A model generated the notes under the pieces. That model was not told the DNA's origin, searched no databases, and worked only from the letters and a program-made list of their open reading frames with translations. From contig NZ_KZ845667.1 in the NCBI RefSeq assembly GCF_003313465.1, positions 1 to 64,000 on the forward strand: a DNA stretch of 64,000 nucleotides. Direction: 5' to 3'. Positions 7,834-16,480 of this stretch are shown here, piece after piece. Each line of letters opens with the position of its first letter. Position 1 is the stretch's first letter. The translations under genes and the position numbers were made by a program. Source of the DNA: Thermoflavimicrobium daqui (GTDB taxonomy: Bacteria > Bacillota > Bacilli > Thermoactinomycetales > Thermoactinomycetaceae).

Positions 7834-9561
7834 ATGAAGTCAGGAAGTACTTTTACCCCTTCAACACTTAGAAGACGAACATCATTTACATCCTCGCCGT
7901 ACTTTGTGTATGTTTTGGTTTCACCACTATTTCTAGTGTTATTGGCTTATGTTATATATCCATTGTTTCAGACTTTTATTGAAAGTGCACAAATTGATGG
8001 TAGTTTTTCATTGCAAAACTATAAGGATTTTTTTAGTCTAGGTAATTCAGCTAATCTCGAGGCTTTATGGACAAGTATCTATATTTCTGTATTTAGTGTG
8101 ATTACTTGTGGGATTGTTGGTGTAGGTATGGCTTTCCTGCTGGAGAGATATGAGTTTCCAGGGCGGAAAATCTTATCTGTACTAGTGATGGTTCCTATGG
8201 CTCTACCCCCTTTGATTGGGGTTTTATCTTTTGATTTTCTTTATGGAAAAAGTGGAATTATTCCACGTGCTCTACAAGCTTTACTTGGCTTAGATCAAGT
8301 TCCTTTTTCATTATCTGGAATTGGTGGAGTTTTAGTTGTTCATACATTTACTATGTATACCTATTTTTACATGACTGCTTCAACAGCAATCAGAGGATTA
8401 GATCCTTCTCTTGAAGAAGCGGCTGCAAGTCTTGGAGCAAATCGTTTTTATATATGGAGGCGAATCATTTTACCAATGCTAACTCCTGCTATGGTAGCAT
8501 CTGCACTTTTAGTGTTTATGATCGCGATGGCCTCCTATACAGCACCACTTGTTTTTGGTGTAGAACGGACCATGACTATGCAGATATATCTTTCACGTAC
8601 CAATGGTGATTTGGATATGGCTGCTACACAATCCACCATTCTTTCAGTGGTATCCATCTTATTCTTAATCATTATGCGTTGGTACCAAAATGCCCGCAAT
8701 TATCAAAATATGAGTAAAGGTGTCAGTGTCCATCGAACAGAGGTCAAAAGTAAAGTTGGTAAATATATATCGATGGCTCTTTCGATCTTGGGTGTGGTTA
8801 TACTCCTCTTACCTATTTTAGTATTAATTATTCTTTCTTTCTCCGAAGATGGATCTTGGACTGTTGAGATTTTACCAACCAAATATACATTTGCTCATTA
8901 TATAGAGTTATTTACCGATAGTGAAACTTGGAAACCGATCGCGAATAGCTTAGAAATGAGTTCACTTGCTACCATTGGTAATATTATTTTTGGTGTAGCG
9001 GCAGCTTATGCAGCAGTTCGTTTGAAATTTAAAGGCAAAACCTTATTGGATATTTTGATTATGGTTCCTTGGGCATTACCTGGTACGGTTGTAGGTATCA
9101 ACTTAATTGCTGCATTTAGCCAACCCAATGTATTTAGCTTTAATCAGGTGTTAGTTGGCTCGTTCTGGATTATTCCACTTGCATACTTTGTACGGCATTT
9201 GCCCTTAGTATTCCGTTCGACATCAGCAACGTTTATGCAAATGGATGTCTCAACAGAGGAAGCAGCTCGTAGCTTAGGTGCTACTTGGTGGTATAGTTTT
9301 AGGCGAGTGGTGTTTCCCATGGCTTTTAGCGGAATTTTGGTCGGAGCTTTACTTGCATTTGTACAAGGAATCGGTGAGTTTGTGGCATCTATCTTAATTT
9401 ACTCTGCTGATACGACACCGATGTCGGTCGCGATATTCCAACGGATGTATGCATTTGAATTCGGAACTGCTTGTGCATATGGATCATTACAAATGCTACT
9501 TATTCTTATCGTATTATTTATATCTCAAAAAATTCAAGGCAATAGCAATATAACGATTTAA
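7834..9561 (+). CDS. Fused double-domain ABC permease (FbpB/ThiP type)
   Basis: At 575 residues this is two permease domains in one chain, about twelve membrane helices. Each half has its own EAA coupling loop: AAASLGANRFYIWRR near residue 200 and AARSLGATWWYSFRR near residue 480. Fused permeases of this kind occur in FbpB, ThiP and 2-aminoethylphosphonate importers. It follows the ATPase by 11 bases with GGAGGAAT before the ATG. It forms the membrane channel of the importer encoded by the two preceding genes. Confidence 0.9.
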   Translation: MKSGSTFTPSTLRRRTSFTSSPYFVYVLVSPLFLVLLAYVIYPLFQTFIESAQIDGSFSLQNYKDFFSLGNSANLEALWTSIYISVFSVITCGIVGVGMAFLLERYEFPGRKILSVLVMVPMALPPLIGVLSFDFLYGKSGIIPRALQALLGLDQVPFSLSGIGGVLVVHTFTMYTYFYMTASTAIRGLDPSLEEAAASLGANRFYIWRRIILPMLTPAMVASALLVFMIAMASYTAPLVFGVERTMTMQIYLSRTNGDLDMAATQSTILSVVSILFLIIMRWYQNARNYQNMSKGVSVHRTEVKSKVGKYISMALSILGVVILLLPILVLIILSFSEDGSWTVEILPTKYTFAHYIELFTDSETWKPIANSLEMSSLATIGNIIFGVAAAYAAVRLKFKGKTLLDILIMVPWALPGTVVGINLIAAFSQPNVFSFNQVLVGSFWIIPLAYFVRHLPLVFRSTSATFMQMDVSTEEAARSLGATWWYSFRRVVFPMAFSGILVGALLAFVQGIGEFVASILIYSADTTPMSVAIFQRMYAFEFGTACAYGSLQMLLILIVLFISQKIQGNSNITI

Positions 9562-9653
9562 AGTATATGGCAAATATAAAAGCAATGAGACTCACAAAAG
9601 ATGAAAATGAATGTAGATAGTATTTTTTAACATGATCATACAAAAAGGGAGAG

Positions 9654-9701
9654 ACCATTTTTCCTACTTTTTACTTGAAAGCTACTGAGTAGGAAAATGG
9701 T
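9654..9701 (+). terminator. Long hairpin between permease and lyase genes
   Basis: ACCATTTTTCCTAC at 9654-9667 pairs, with one bulged base, with GTAGGAAAATGGT at 9689-9701. The following TTTCCTTGTT is only partly T-rich, so it could be a weak terminator that lowers downstream expression rather than a full stop. Confidence 0.5.
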
Positions 9702-9742
9702 TTCCTTGTTATCCTGCTTAAAATAAAAAGAGGTGTAAAATA

Positions 9743-11254
9743 ATGCACAGTCGTGAAGACATCTTTACAAAGGAAGGAAAATCATTTCCTGGAAAAACAT
9801 ATACAGAAGTAGTACTTGAGCCAGCTTATGATGAAGCGAAAGAGCACTTATTGGAACCGATGATGGCTATTAATAAGGCCCATCTTATTATGCTATATGA
9901 GCAAAACTTAATATCTAACGACGAAGTGAAAAAAATAGCTAAGGCTTTGTGTAGTATAAACTTAATGGAGCTTTATACATCAAACTATACAGGTGAATAT
10001 GAAGATTTATTTTTCCATATAGAACAACTTTTAATGAAACAAGCCGGAGATATTGCAGGGAATTTACATTTGGCACGAAGTCGAAATGATATGTGTGTAA
10101 CGATGTTCCGCATGGCTATGCGTCAAAAGTTATTACAAGCTATTTCATCGGCACTCGCTTTGAAAAAGCAAATTATGGCATTTGCTGAGGAGCACTTACA
10201 TACACTGATGATTGCTCATACGCATACTCAGCAAGCCCAACCAACGACCTTAGCCCATTATATGATGGCTGTTGGAGACTCATTAACACGGGATATTCGC
10301 CGTTTACAACAAGCTTATCAAAATTGTAATCGAAGTAGTATGGGAGCAGCTGCTATTACAACTTCTGGATTTCCTATTAATCGAGATCGTGTTAAAGAAC
10401 TCCTTGCTTTTGATGAGTTAGCAGAAAACTCATATGATGCTATTGCTGGAGCCGATTATTTAGGCGAAGCAGCAACAGCGATCCAGCTGGCTGCGATCAA
10501 TCTAGGTCGGGTGATTCAAGACTTTTTAGCTTGGTGTACACAAGAATTTTCGATTCTCAAAGTAGCTGATCCATATGTACAAATCAGTTCAATTATGCCA
10601 CAAAAGAGAAATCCTGTTTCGTTTGAACATATGCGTTCGATTTTGTCAAGTTGTGTTGGTAATACCCAGACAGTACTGTCGATGCTGCATAATACTCCTT
10701 ATGGAGATATCGTGGATACAGAAGATGATATGCAGCCTTATGCATGGAGAAGTGCAGAAATTCTCGAGAAAATCTACCGCTTATTTGCTTGTGTAGTTGG
10801 AACGATGGAAGTAAACCAAGAAGTATTAAGACAGCGGGCTAGAACCAGTTTTGCAACGGTTACAGAATTAGCAGATACCTTAGTACGTACTGATTCTTTA
10901 TCATTCCGTCAGGCTCATCATATTGTTAGTAAAGTAGTAAAAAAAGCAATTGCTTTAGGGATTTCCGCCAATGAGATTCGTTTATCTTTGTTAAATGAAG
11001 CGGCACTTGAGGTGCTAGGGCGTTCACTGAGTATTGATGAAAAAAAATTAGAACAGGCACTGGACCCTGTATATTTTGTTGAGATTCGTACTTTACCTGG
11101 GGGTCCAAGTCCTAGTGAAATACAGCGAATGATTGCGATTCGAAGAAAACAATATCTTTCCTTTTCAAAGTGGCTGGATGATCAGAAAAATCAAATTGAA
11201 CAAGCAACCCTTCACATGGATCAGTTATTACAGGAATGGAGTGAAGCTAGATGA
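9743..11254 (+). CDS. Argininosuccinate-lyase-like enzyme (aspartase/fumarase superfamily)
   Basis: The 503-residue protein carries the superfamily signature as SSIMPQKRNP (near residue 281, including the catalytic serine) and the base-region histidine motif HTHTQQAQPT (near 158). In the substrate loop, ordinary ArgH reads HTGRSRNDQ or HTARSRNDQ; here it is HLARSRNDM (near 107-115), with Thr to Leu and Gln to Met. Catalysis thus looks intact but recognition of the arginine side may differ. Superfamily enzymes release fumarate from N-substituted aspartates. The setting, between an importer and a sugar-type kinase without argG or other arginine genes, argues for a catabolic paralog. EDDS-lyase-like chemistry is one possibility. 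Confidence 0.8.
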   Translation: MHSREDIFTKEGKSFPGKTYTEVVLEPAYDEAKEHLLEPMMAINKAHLIMLYEQNLISNDEVKKIAKALCSINLMELYTSNYTGEYEDLFFHIEQLLMKQAGDIAGNLHLARSRNDMCVTMFRMAMRQKLLQAISSALALKKQIMAFAEEHLHTLMIAHTHTQQAQPTTLAHYMMAVGDSLTRDIRRLQQAYQNCNRSSMGAAAITTSGFPINRDRVKELLAFDELAENSYDAIAGADYLGEAATAIQLAAINLGRVIQDFLAWCTQEFSILKVADPYVQISSIMPQKRNPVSFEHMRSILSSCVGNTQTVLSMLHNTPYGDIVDTEDDMQPYAWRSAEILEKIYRLFACVVGTMEVNQEVLRQRARTSFATVTELADTLVRTDSLSFRQAHHIVSKVVKKAIALGISANEIRLSLLNEAALEVLGRSLSIDEKKLEQALDPVYFVEIRTLPGGPSPSEIQRMIAIRRKQYLSFSKWLDDQKNQIEQATLHMDQLLQEWSEAR

Positions 11255-12234
11255 ATCGTCTTCATCTCCCCCTCCTTGCAGTAGATGGAGGGGGGACCAA
11301 AAGCTTAGCTGTCCTTTTGGATCAACAACAACAAGCTTTAGGAGAAGGGCAAGCGGGAGGATGCAACTACCAGGGGATCGGTAAAGAAGCAGCAACTCAG
11401 TCACTAACTGCTTGTTTAGACAAAGCGATGAAAGACCTTGCAAAAAAAAAGAAACTGAGCCATTCGGAAATCCAGCTAGAGGTTGAGTGTGCAGTTTTTG
11501 GCATGGCAGGTTTAGATACAGAGCAAGATCGGCAAGTGATATTAGAGATGATTGATGAAGCTTTAAAATCTGTAAAAATCTATCCGAAGAATCTTCTGAT
11601 TGAAAATGATGGTTTTGCAACTTTGTTAGGTGAAACGGAAGGGAAGCCAGGTATTTTAGTCATTGCGGGGACTGGATCCATCGTATACGGTGTAAATGAA
11701 GCAGGAATGTATGCTAGAACAGGTGGTTGGGGACACCGGGTGGGTGATGAAGGCAGTGGATATTGGATTGGTAAACAAGCTGTAATAGCTATTTTAAGAG
11801 CAGAAGATGGAAGAGGGCCAAATACAAGCTTAAGCGAGTCGATTTATAGTCAGATAGGTGCGGAAAATGGGGAGGACTTAGTTAATTGGGTCTATAGTCC
11901 ATCTTATTCCGTAAAGAAAATGGCCGAACTATCTCAGTTTGTATATAAATCTTATTTAGATGGTGACGAAGTTGCCAAAACGATCTTATTAAAAGCAAGC
12001 GAAGAATTATTTATAGCAGCTCGTGCTGTTATTGAGCAGCTCGAACTTAAAGAGAAAGCATTTCAAATCATTTTACAAGGTGGTGTTTTAAAGCATCAAG
12101 ACTTTGTACGTCAGACCTTAATGGATCAGCTCTACCAATATGTTCCTGAGGCAAAGATTGATATGGGTAAACAAGATCCGATTTTTGGGATTATAACCAA
12201 AGGGCTTTCCTTTTTACAAAGAGAATGCGAATAA
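11251..12234 (+). CDS. BadF/BadG-family kinase, N-acetylglucosamine-kinase-like
   Basis: The fold signatures of the ASKHA family are visible: AVDGGGTKSLAVL (phosphate 1), ENDGFATLLG, VIAGTGSIVYG (phosphate 2) and GGWGHRVGDEGSGYWIG, the last strongly typical of eukaryotic-type NAGK and its bacterial relatives. At 327 residues it has family length. The ATG overlaps the TGA of the lyase gene (ATGA), which indicates translational coupling and functional linkage. It would phosphorylate a sugar or amino-sugar product, perhaps the amine released by the lyase; that substrate is inference. Confidence 0.85.
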   Translation: MNRLHLPLLAVDGGGTKSLAVLLDQQQQALGEGQAGGCNYQGIGKEAATQSLTACLDKAMKDLAKKKKLSHSEIQLEVECAVFGMAGLDTEQDRQVILEMIDEALKSVKIYPKNLLIENDGFATLLGETEGKPGILVIAGTGSIVYGVNEAGMYARTGGWGHRVGDEGSGYWIGKQAVIAILRAEDGRGPNTSLSESIYSQIGAENGEDLVNWVYSPSYSVKKMAELSQFVYKSYLDGDEVAKTILLKASEELFIAARAVIEQLELKEKAFQIILQGGVLKHQDFVRQTLMDQLYQYVPEAKIDMGKQDPIFGIITKGLSFLQRECE

Positions 12235-12261
12235 ACGGAGCAGGAAAATATGATACAAACT

Positions 12262-12420
12262 AGGGAATCGAGTACCTATCTGCAGGGACTATATCAGCAT
12301 GACTGGTGTAGAACAGGTAGTTATCAACCTGCCCTCAATGTATCGTCAATTCAAGGCAGGAGTCTTTTAGACATTCGTACTGCTGGACGGACACAAGCTT
12401 ACCATTTCAATGGTGAGTAG
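12262..12420 (+). repeat. Degenerate repeat, copy 1
   Basis: About 130 bases here resemble the minus strand of 19865-20025. Shared blocks include TATCAGCATGACTG-like sequence, ATGTATCGTCAATTCAAGGC, and CAAGCTTACCATTTC followed by ATGGTGAGTAGTTGA. Copy 1 has lost the reading frame that is still open in copy 2, so it is probably the older or more decayed fragment. The element is not identified. Confidence 0.65.
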
Positions 12421-12462
12421 TTGATGTTAAATGGTCATATACAAAGAAAATACCTTCGATAT

Positions 12463-12513
12463 AAAAAACAGAAAGTCTGTAATCCACATTGGTTTACAGA
12501 CTTTCTGTTTTTT
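12463..12513. terminator. Bidirectional terminator
   Basis: CAGAAAGTCTGTAA at 12469-12482 pairs perfectly with TTACAGACTTTCTG at 12494-12507. An A run precedes and a T run follows, so it can serve both the kinase operon and the convergent CAP-domain gene. Confidence 0.85.
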
Positions 12514-12528
12514 ATATCTAGGCTAAGA

Positions 12529-13308
12529 TCAATAGGATACAAAAATCTGAGTCCAGTAAGTACCCATGGCTCCGCCTTTCGTGTAGCCTACACCCATGTG
12601 TGTATAAGATGGGCTTAAAATATTTTTACGATGCCCATCACTATTCATCCAACTATCCATTACTGCTTTAGCAGTAGTTTGACCTGCTGCAATGTTTTCA
12701 CCTGCGGTCTGATAGGAAACATCAAACTCTTTTAACATTTCAAACGGAGAGCCATAAGTAGGAGATTGATGGCTAAAGTATCCATTTTCTTTCATATCTA
12801 CGGATTTGGTGCGAGCGATTTCTGATAGTTTACTGCTAGCTTGTAGTGGCTTGAGTCCATGTTTTTCTCGTTCAATATTGACAAGTTTAACTACCTCTTG
12901 TTCGAATTCTTTAATAGAAGGCGGTGTATGTTTTGAGTTAGGAGGTTTCACGACTTTTGGCTTAGCAGCTGGTTCCTTGTTGTCATGTTTCTTTGGCATG
13001 ACTTTAGAAGGAGTAGATGGAATATTTGGAGATTCACTCTCCTTAATGGGTTTCGATTCCTTCTTGTTAGAACTCACTGGTTTTTCATCAGTAGTTGTAG
13101 GTTTGGCTTGTTTCTTATCAAGAGGTTCTTCTTGGGAAAACTCAATGGGTTCTGACTGTTCTGATGAGCCTGTTGCTTTAGGAATAGGTGATTGTGTTGG
13201 TTTAGTTTCACTTGCTTTCTGATCCTCCTCAGACGAGCAAGCGGTTATTCCAAAAACAATGACTAATAAAGAGAATAAATAGAATATGTTTCTTTTTTTC
13301 AAATACAT
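12529..13308 (-). CDS. CAP/SCP-domain lipoprotein (YkwD-like)
   Basis: A hydrophobic signal ends in a lipobox ITAC (cysteine near 24). Residues 25-130 are a low-complexity Ser/Thr/Lys/Pro linker, and the C-terminal 125 residues form a CAP domain: LVNIEREKHGLKPL, MKENGYFSHQSPTYG, AGENIAAGQ, WMNSDGHRKNIL and MGVGYTKGG, with a terminal YWTQIF. The bacterial CAP family (B. subtilis YkwD, YlbC) is secreted or surface-bound and mostly of unknown function. The gene is monocistronic and convergent with the kinase gene. Start ATG follows AAGGAGGGAT. Confidence 0.9.
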   Translation of the reverse strand: MYLKKRNIFYLFSLLVIVFGITACSSEEDQKASETKPTQSPIPKATGSSEQSEPIEFSQEEPLDKKQAKPTTTDEKPVSSNKKESKPIKESESPNIPSTPSKVMPKKHDNKEPAAKPKVVKPPNSKHTPPSIKEFEQEVVKLVNIEREKHGLKPLQASSKLSEIARTKSVDMKENGYFSHQSPTYGSPFEMLKEFDVSYQTAGENIAAGQTTAKAVMDSWMNSDGHRKNILSPSYTHMGVGYTKGGAMGTYWTQIFVSY

Positions 13309-13518
13309 CCCTCCTTGTATGATCTTGCAAAGAATTATAACTTATTATCTAGGTTTTATTAACTATTTTTCACTAATTTTACAAAACATGTAGTAAAAAA
13401 CTGTGAACAAAATGAACAAAATACCATAAAAGGTTTTTTAAGAGATTTATGTTTGTTATAGTTACATATTTATATCAAATATTTATAGTACTAAATAAAA
13501 TAGTATTCATTTCTAAAA

Positions 13519-13532
13519 TGATAGCGCTTTCA
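13519..13532 (-). promoter_or_regulatory. Perfect cre (CcpA) box upstream of the citrate transporter
   Basis: On the minus strand the site reads TGAAAGCGCTATCA, an exact match to TGWAANCGNTNWCA. It lies 60-73 bases upstream of the CitMHS start. B. subtilis citM is known to be CcpA-repressed, so the placement fits. Confidence 0.8.
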
Positions 13533-13591
13533 CCAAGTGAATCTTCTTTTTTTAAGTTATTTATCTGTGTACATGCTCAGGAGGGAAATTG

Positions 13592-14899
13592 ATGTTAGCG
13601 ATTCTAGGTTTTATGATGGTAGCAGTCTTTATGTTTCTAATTATTACTAATCGTCTATCTGCTCTAACTGCTCTGATTGTCATACCGATCGTATTTGCCA
13701 TTATCGGTGGGTTTGGTCTCGAGCTAGGACCGATGATGTTAGACGGAATTAAGAGTGTTGCACCTACTGGTGTGATGTTGATGTTTGCGATTTTATATTT
13801 TGGCGTGATGATTGATGCCGGATTATTTGATCCTCTTGTTGGGAAGATTTTAAAGATCGTTAAGGGAGATCCTTTAAAGATTGTGATTGGAAGTACTGTT
13901 CTTGCATTACTCGTGGCATTGGATGGTGATGGAACAACGACATATATGATTACCATATCAGCGATGTTGCCATTATATAAACGACTGGGTATGAATCCAC
14001 TTATTTTAACTTGTGTTGCCATGCTATCTTTTGGTGTAATGAACATGATGCCATGGGGAGGACCTACTGCAAGAGCGATCAGTGCGTTGCAGCTTGATTC
14101 AACTGAAGTGTTTACCCCATTAATTCCTGTTATGGCGGGTGGGATCATATGGACGTTATTTACTGCTTATATCTTAGGTAAAAAAGAATGTACTCGATTA
14201 GGGGTTATAGAAATCGAACTTTATAAAGAAGAATTGAAATCAACAGAAAAAATGGCGAGCACAGTGGAGATCATCGATTTGAAACGGCCTAAGTTATTAT
14301 GGTTTAACTTTATATTAACAGTTACTCTTCTCGTTAGTTTAGTCATAGGATTATTACCTCTACCTGTCTTATTTATGATAGCTTTTGTAATCGCTATCAT
14401 GGTGAACTATCCAAAATTAGATCTTCAGAAAGAGAGGATTCGGTATCATGCAGGGAATGTATTAGCTGTAGTATCACTTGTGTTTGCGTCAGGTATTTTT
14501 ACTGGAATTCTCTCTGGCACAAAAATGGTTGATGCCATGGCAAATAGTTTAGTTTCCATTATTCCGAATAGCATGGGACCATATTTTTCTGTGATAACTG
14601 CTATTACAAGTATTCCGTTTACTTATTTTATGGCAAATGATCCTTATTACTTTGGGATTCTACCGATTCTCGCAAAAACAGCAGCAGCTTATGGAGTAGA
14701 TCCGATTGAGATGGCCAGAGCTTCCGTCTTAGGACAACCCGTACATGCGATGAGCCCGCTGATGGCTTCTGCCTACTTACTCGTTGGAATGGGGGGAGTT
14801 GAATTTGGTGATCATCAGCGCTTTATCTTTAAATGGGCGTTAGGATCTTGCTTTGCAATGATTATTGTAGCCTTGTTAACAGGCGCTATTACTTTTTAG
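13592..14899 (+). CDS. CitMHS-family divalent metal-citrate transporter
   Basis: The roughly 435-residue polytopic protein has the CitM/CitH pattern: a 12-helix layout, VALDGDGTTTYMITISAMLP in the first half, MPWGGPTARA, and DPYYFGILPI near the C-terminus. These transporters co-import citrate complexed with Mg2+ or Ca2+ and protons. I place the start at ATG 13592 because AGGAGGG at 13579-13585 is six bases upstream; the adjacent TTG at 13589 would be too close. An exact cre box upstream indicates glucose repression. An AbrB-type membrane protein follows 24 bases downstream and is probably co-transcribed. Confidence 0.9.
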   Translation: MLAILGFMMVAVFMFLIITNRLSALTALIVIPIVFAIIGGFGLELGPMMLDGIKSVAPTGVMLMFAILYFGVMIDAGLFDPLVGKILKIVKGDPLKIVIGSTVLALLVALDGDGTTTYMITISAMLPLYKRLGMNPLILTCVAMLSFGVMNMMPWGGPTARAISALQLDSTEVFTPLIPVMAGGIIWTLFTAYILGKKECTRLGVIEIELYKEELKSTEKMASTVEIIDLKRPKLLWFNFILTVTLLVSLVIGLLPLPVLFMIAFVIAIMVNYPKLDLQKERIRYHAGNVLAVVSLVFASGIFTGILSGTKMVDAMANSLVSIIPNSMGPYFSVITAITSIPFTYFMANDPYYFGILPILAKTAAAYGVDPIEMARASVLGQPVHAMSPLMASAYLLVGMGGVEFGDHQRFIFKWALGSCFAMIIVALLTGAITF

Positions 14900-14923
14900 A
14901 GTGTAGAATGTGAGGAGGTACTT

Positions 14924-16036
14924 TTGGTATTTTTAAGAAATAGTTGGTTGATTATCTTAAGCTCAATTGGAGGTTATATTCTCGCCTTAACTGGAATGTC
15001 TTTGGGATGGTTGATTGGTTCGTTAGTTTTCGCTTGTATTCTCTCTTTATGGCATCCAAAATGGTGTGGAATCATAAAAGAAGATCATACAGGATTGCCT
15101 AGTTACTGGCGATGGATGGGACAGTTTATATTAGGGATTGAATTAGGACGTAAAATTACTGCATCTGTGGTAGATATTTTTCTAGATCATTGGGTTATTG
15201 TCTTGATTACGTTGATCTTATCTATTTTATTTTCTTTTTTATCAGGGCTTATCCTATGGCGATTTAGTCAAACAGACTTAATGACGAGTTTGTTTGGAAC
15301 AGCTCCAGGTGGTTTATCTTCTATGCCGAGCATTGCAGATGAAATAGGAGCAAATACATTAGTTGTAAGTATTGTTCAAACATCCCGTATTTTATTGGTA
15401 TTGCTGATAATTCCTTTTATGATCCATGTTTTACAATTGGATCATTTTATAACAACACCATCAGTATGGAATTACGCTCGGACTGTTCCTACAGATGTTT
15501 CCTCTCTTTTATGGACTGTTGTCATTGTGATAGGAGCTTGGCTAGGTTATCTGGTAGGGAAGTTGATCAAGATACCAGCACCTTGGTTAGTTGGAGCAAT
15601 GTTAGGAGTTTGTCTGATTCAAAGCCTTACATCTGTTTATTTAGGACACGAGTTGATTATATTTTGGCCACACTGGTTGATTAATTTATCTCAAGTCTTT
15701 ATTGGGGCCAGCATTGGCTCACGACTGAATAAACAGATGTTCACCGGAATTGGAAAAATAGCCGTTGTAGGTTTGGTTAGTTCGCTTTGTTTGATTTTAT
15801 TGATGTTCCTTCTTGCTTGGATTGTATCTATCACAGCAGATATACCTCTTGTTACAACGGTGTTGGCATTTGCACCGGGAGGGATTGCTGAGATGGCGAC
15901 CATTTCTGTGTTGATTCATGCAGATGTAGGTTTTGTAGTCACAGTACAGGTACTGAGGATTCTAGTGGTATTACTTATGCTACCTCCTATTTTTAAGTTG
16001 GTAGGGAAGAGAGTATTGCGAGAAAAATATAAATGA
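14924..16036 (+). CDS. AbrB-family membrane protein (ammonia monooxygenase/AbrB duplication family)
   Basis: This 370-residue hydrophobic protein consists of two similar halves, each with a conserved glycine-rich segment: GTAPGGLSSMPSIADEIGAN in the first and FAPGGIAEMATISVL in the second. That duplication is characteristic of the AbrB (PF05145) transporter-like family, whose substrates are largely unknown. The start is TTG 14924, five bases after GAGGAGG. Position 24 bases after the citrate transporter suggests a shared transcript ending at the hairpin that follows. Confidence 0.85.
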   Translation: MVFLRNSWLIILSSIGGYILALTGMSLGWLIGSLVFACILSLWHPKWCGIIKEDHTGLPSYWRWMGQFILGIELGRKITASVVDIFLDHWVIVLITLILSILFSFLSGLILWRFSQTDLMTSLFGTAPGGLSSMPSIADEIGANTLVVSIVQTSRILLVLLIIPFMIHVLQLDHFITTPSVWNYARTVPTDVSSLLWTVVIVIGAWLGYLVGKLIKIPAPWLVGAMLGVCLIQSLTSVYLGHELIIFWPHWLINLSQVFIGASIGSRLNKQMFTGIGKIAVVGLVSSLCLILLMFLLAWIVSITADIPLVTTVLAFAPGGIAEMATISVLIHADVGFVVTVQVLRILVVLLMLPPIFKLVGKRVLREKYK

Positions 16037-16041
16037 ATTGG

Positions 16042-16083
16042 ACCACTTTTTATCGGTTCAAAAAACGATAAAAAGTGGTTTAC
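16042..16083 (+). terminator. Rho-independent terminator of the citM-abrB-like unit
   Basis: ACCACTTTTTATCG at 16042-16055 and its complement at 16066-16079 form a perfect 14-bp stem six bases past the stop codon. Confidence 0.75.
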
Positions 16084-16480
16084 TTATTAAAATGAAAGTC
16101 AGGAAAAGGTAACGGAGCTAGTATTTGCATATTTTTACTTGAACATCATTTTAATTCTTGTACTTTCTGAAATAAGGTTCATATTGGCATTAATTTCTTA
16201 AAAAAAAGATGAATTTTCTTGCTTAAAAAAGGGAAATAGGTATATGTATCGTTTAATTTAATAAATGAATCAGAGAATTATTATCGGAAATTTTGCAATA
16301 AATAATATTTTATATAAATCATATATAGTTCGATAAAAAGTTTAAATGGCTAGCTTTATTATAAAACGTAAATATTATTAAATGACATAAGAGATTATGC
16401 ATGAAAAAATAGATTCATAAGATTAAAAACTACTTTGTGCTTTAAACGATACCCTAACTTAATCATATGAGGTGATGGGA
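16084..16480. other. AT-rich intergenic stretch
   Basis: About 400 bases of AT-rich sequence with no credible reading frame or hairpin. It should contain the promoter of the downstream amidase gene, but I cannot single out a convincing one. Confidence 0.5.

Noticed and set aside
13561-14148. 195-codon minus-strand frame opposite the citrate transporter
   Set aside because: Antisense shadow of a highly conserved membrane protein gene; low-complexity Ile/Pro/Asn composition is not protein-like.
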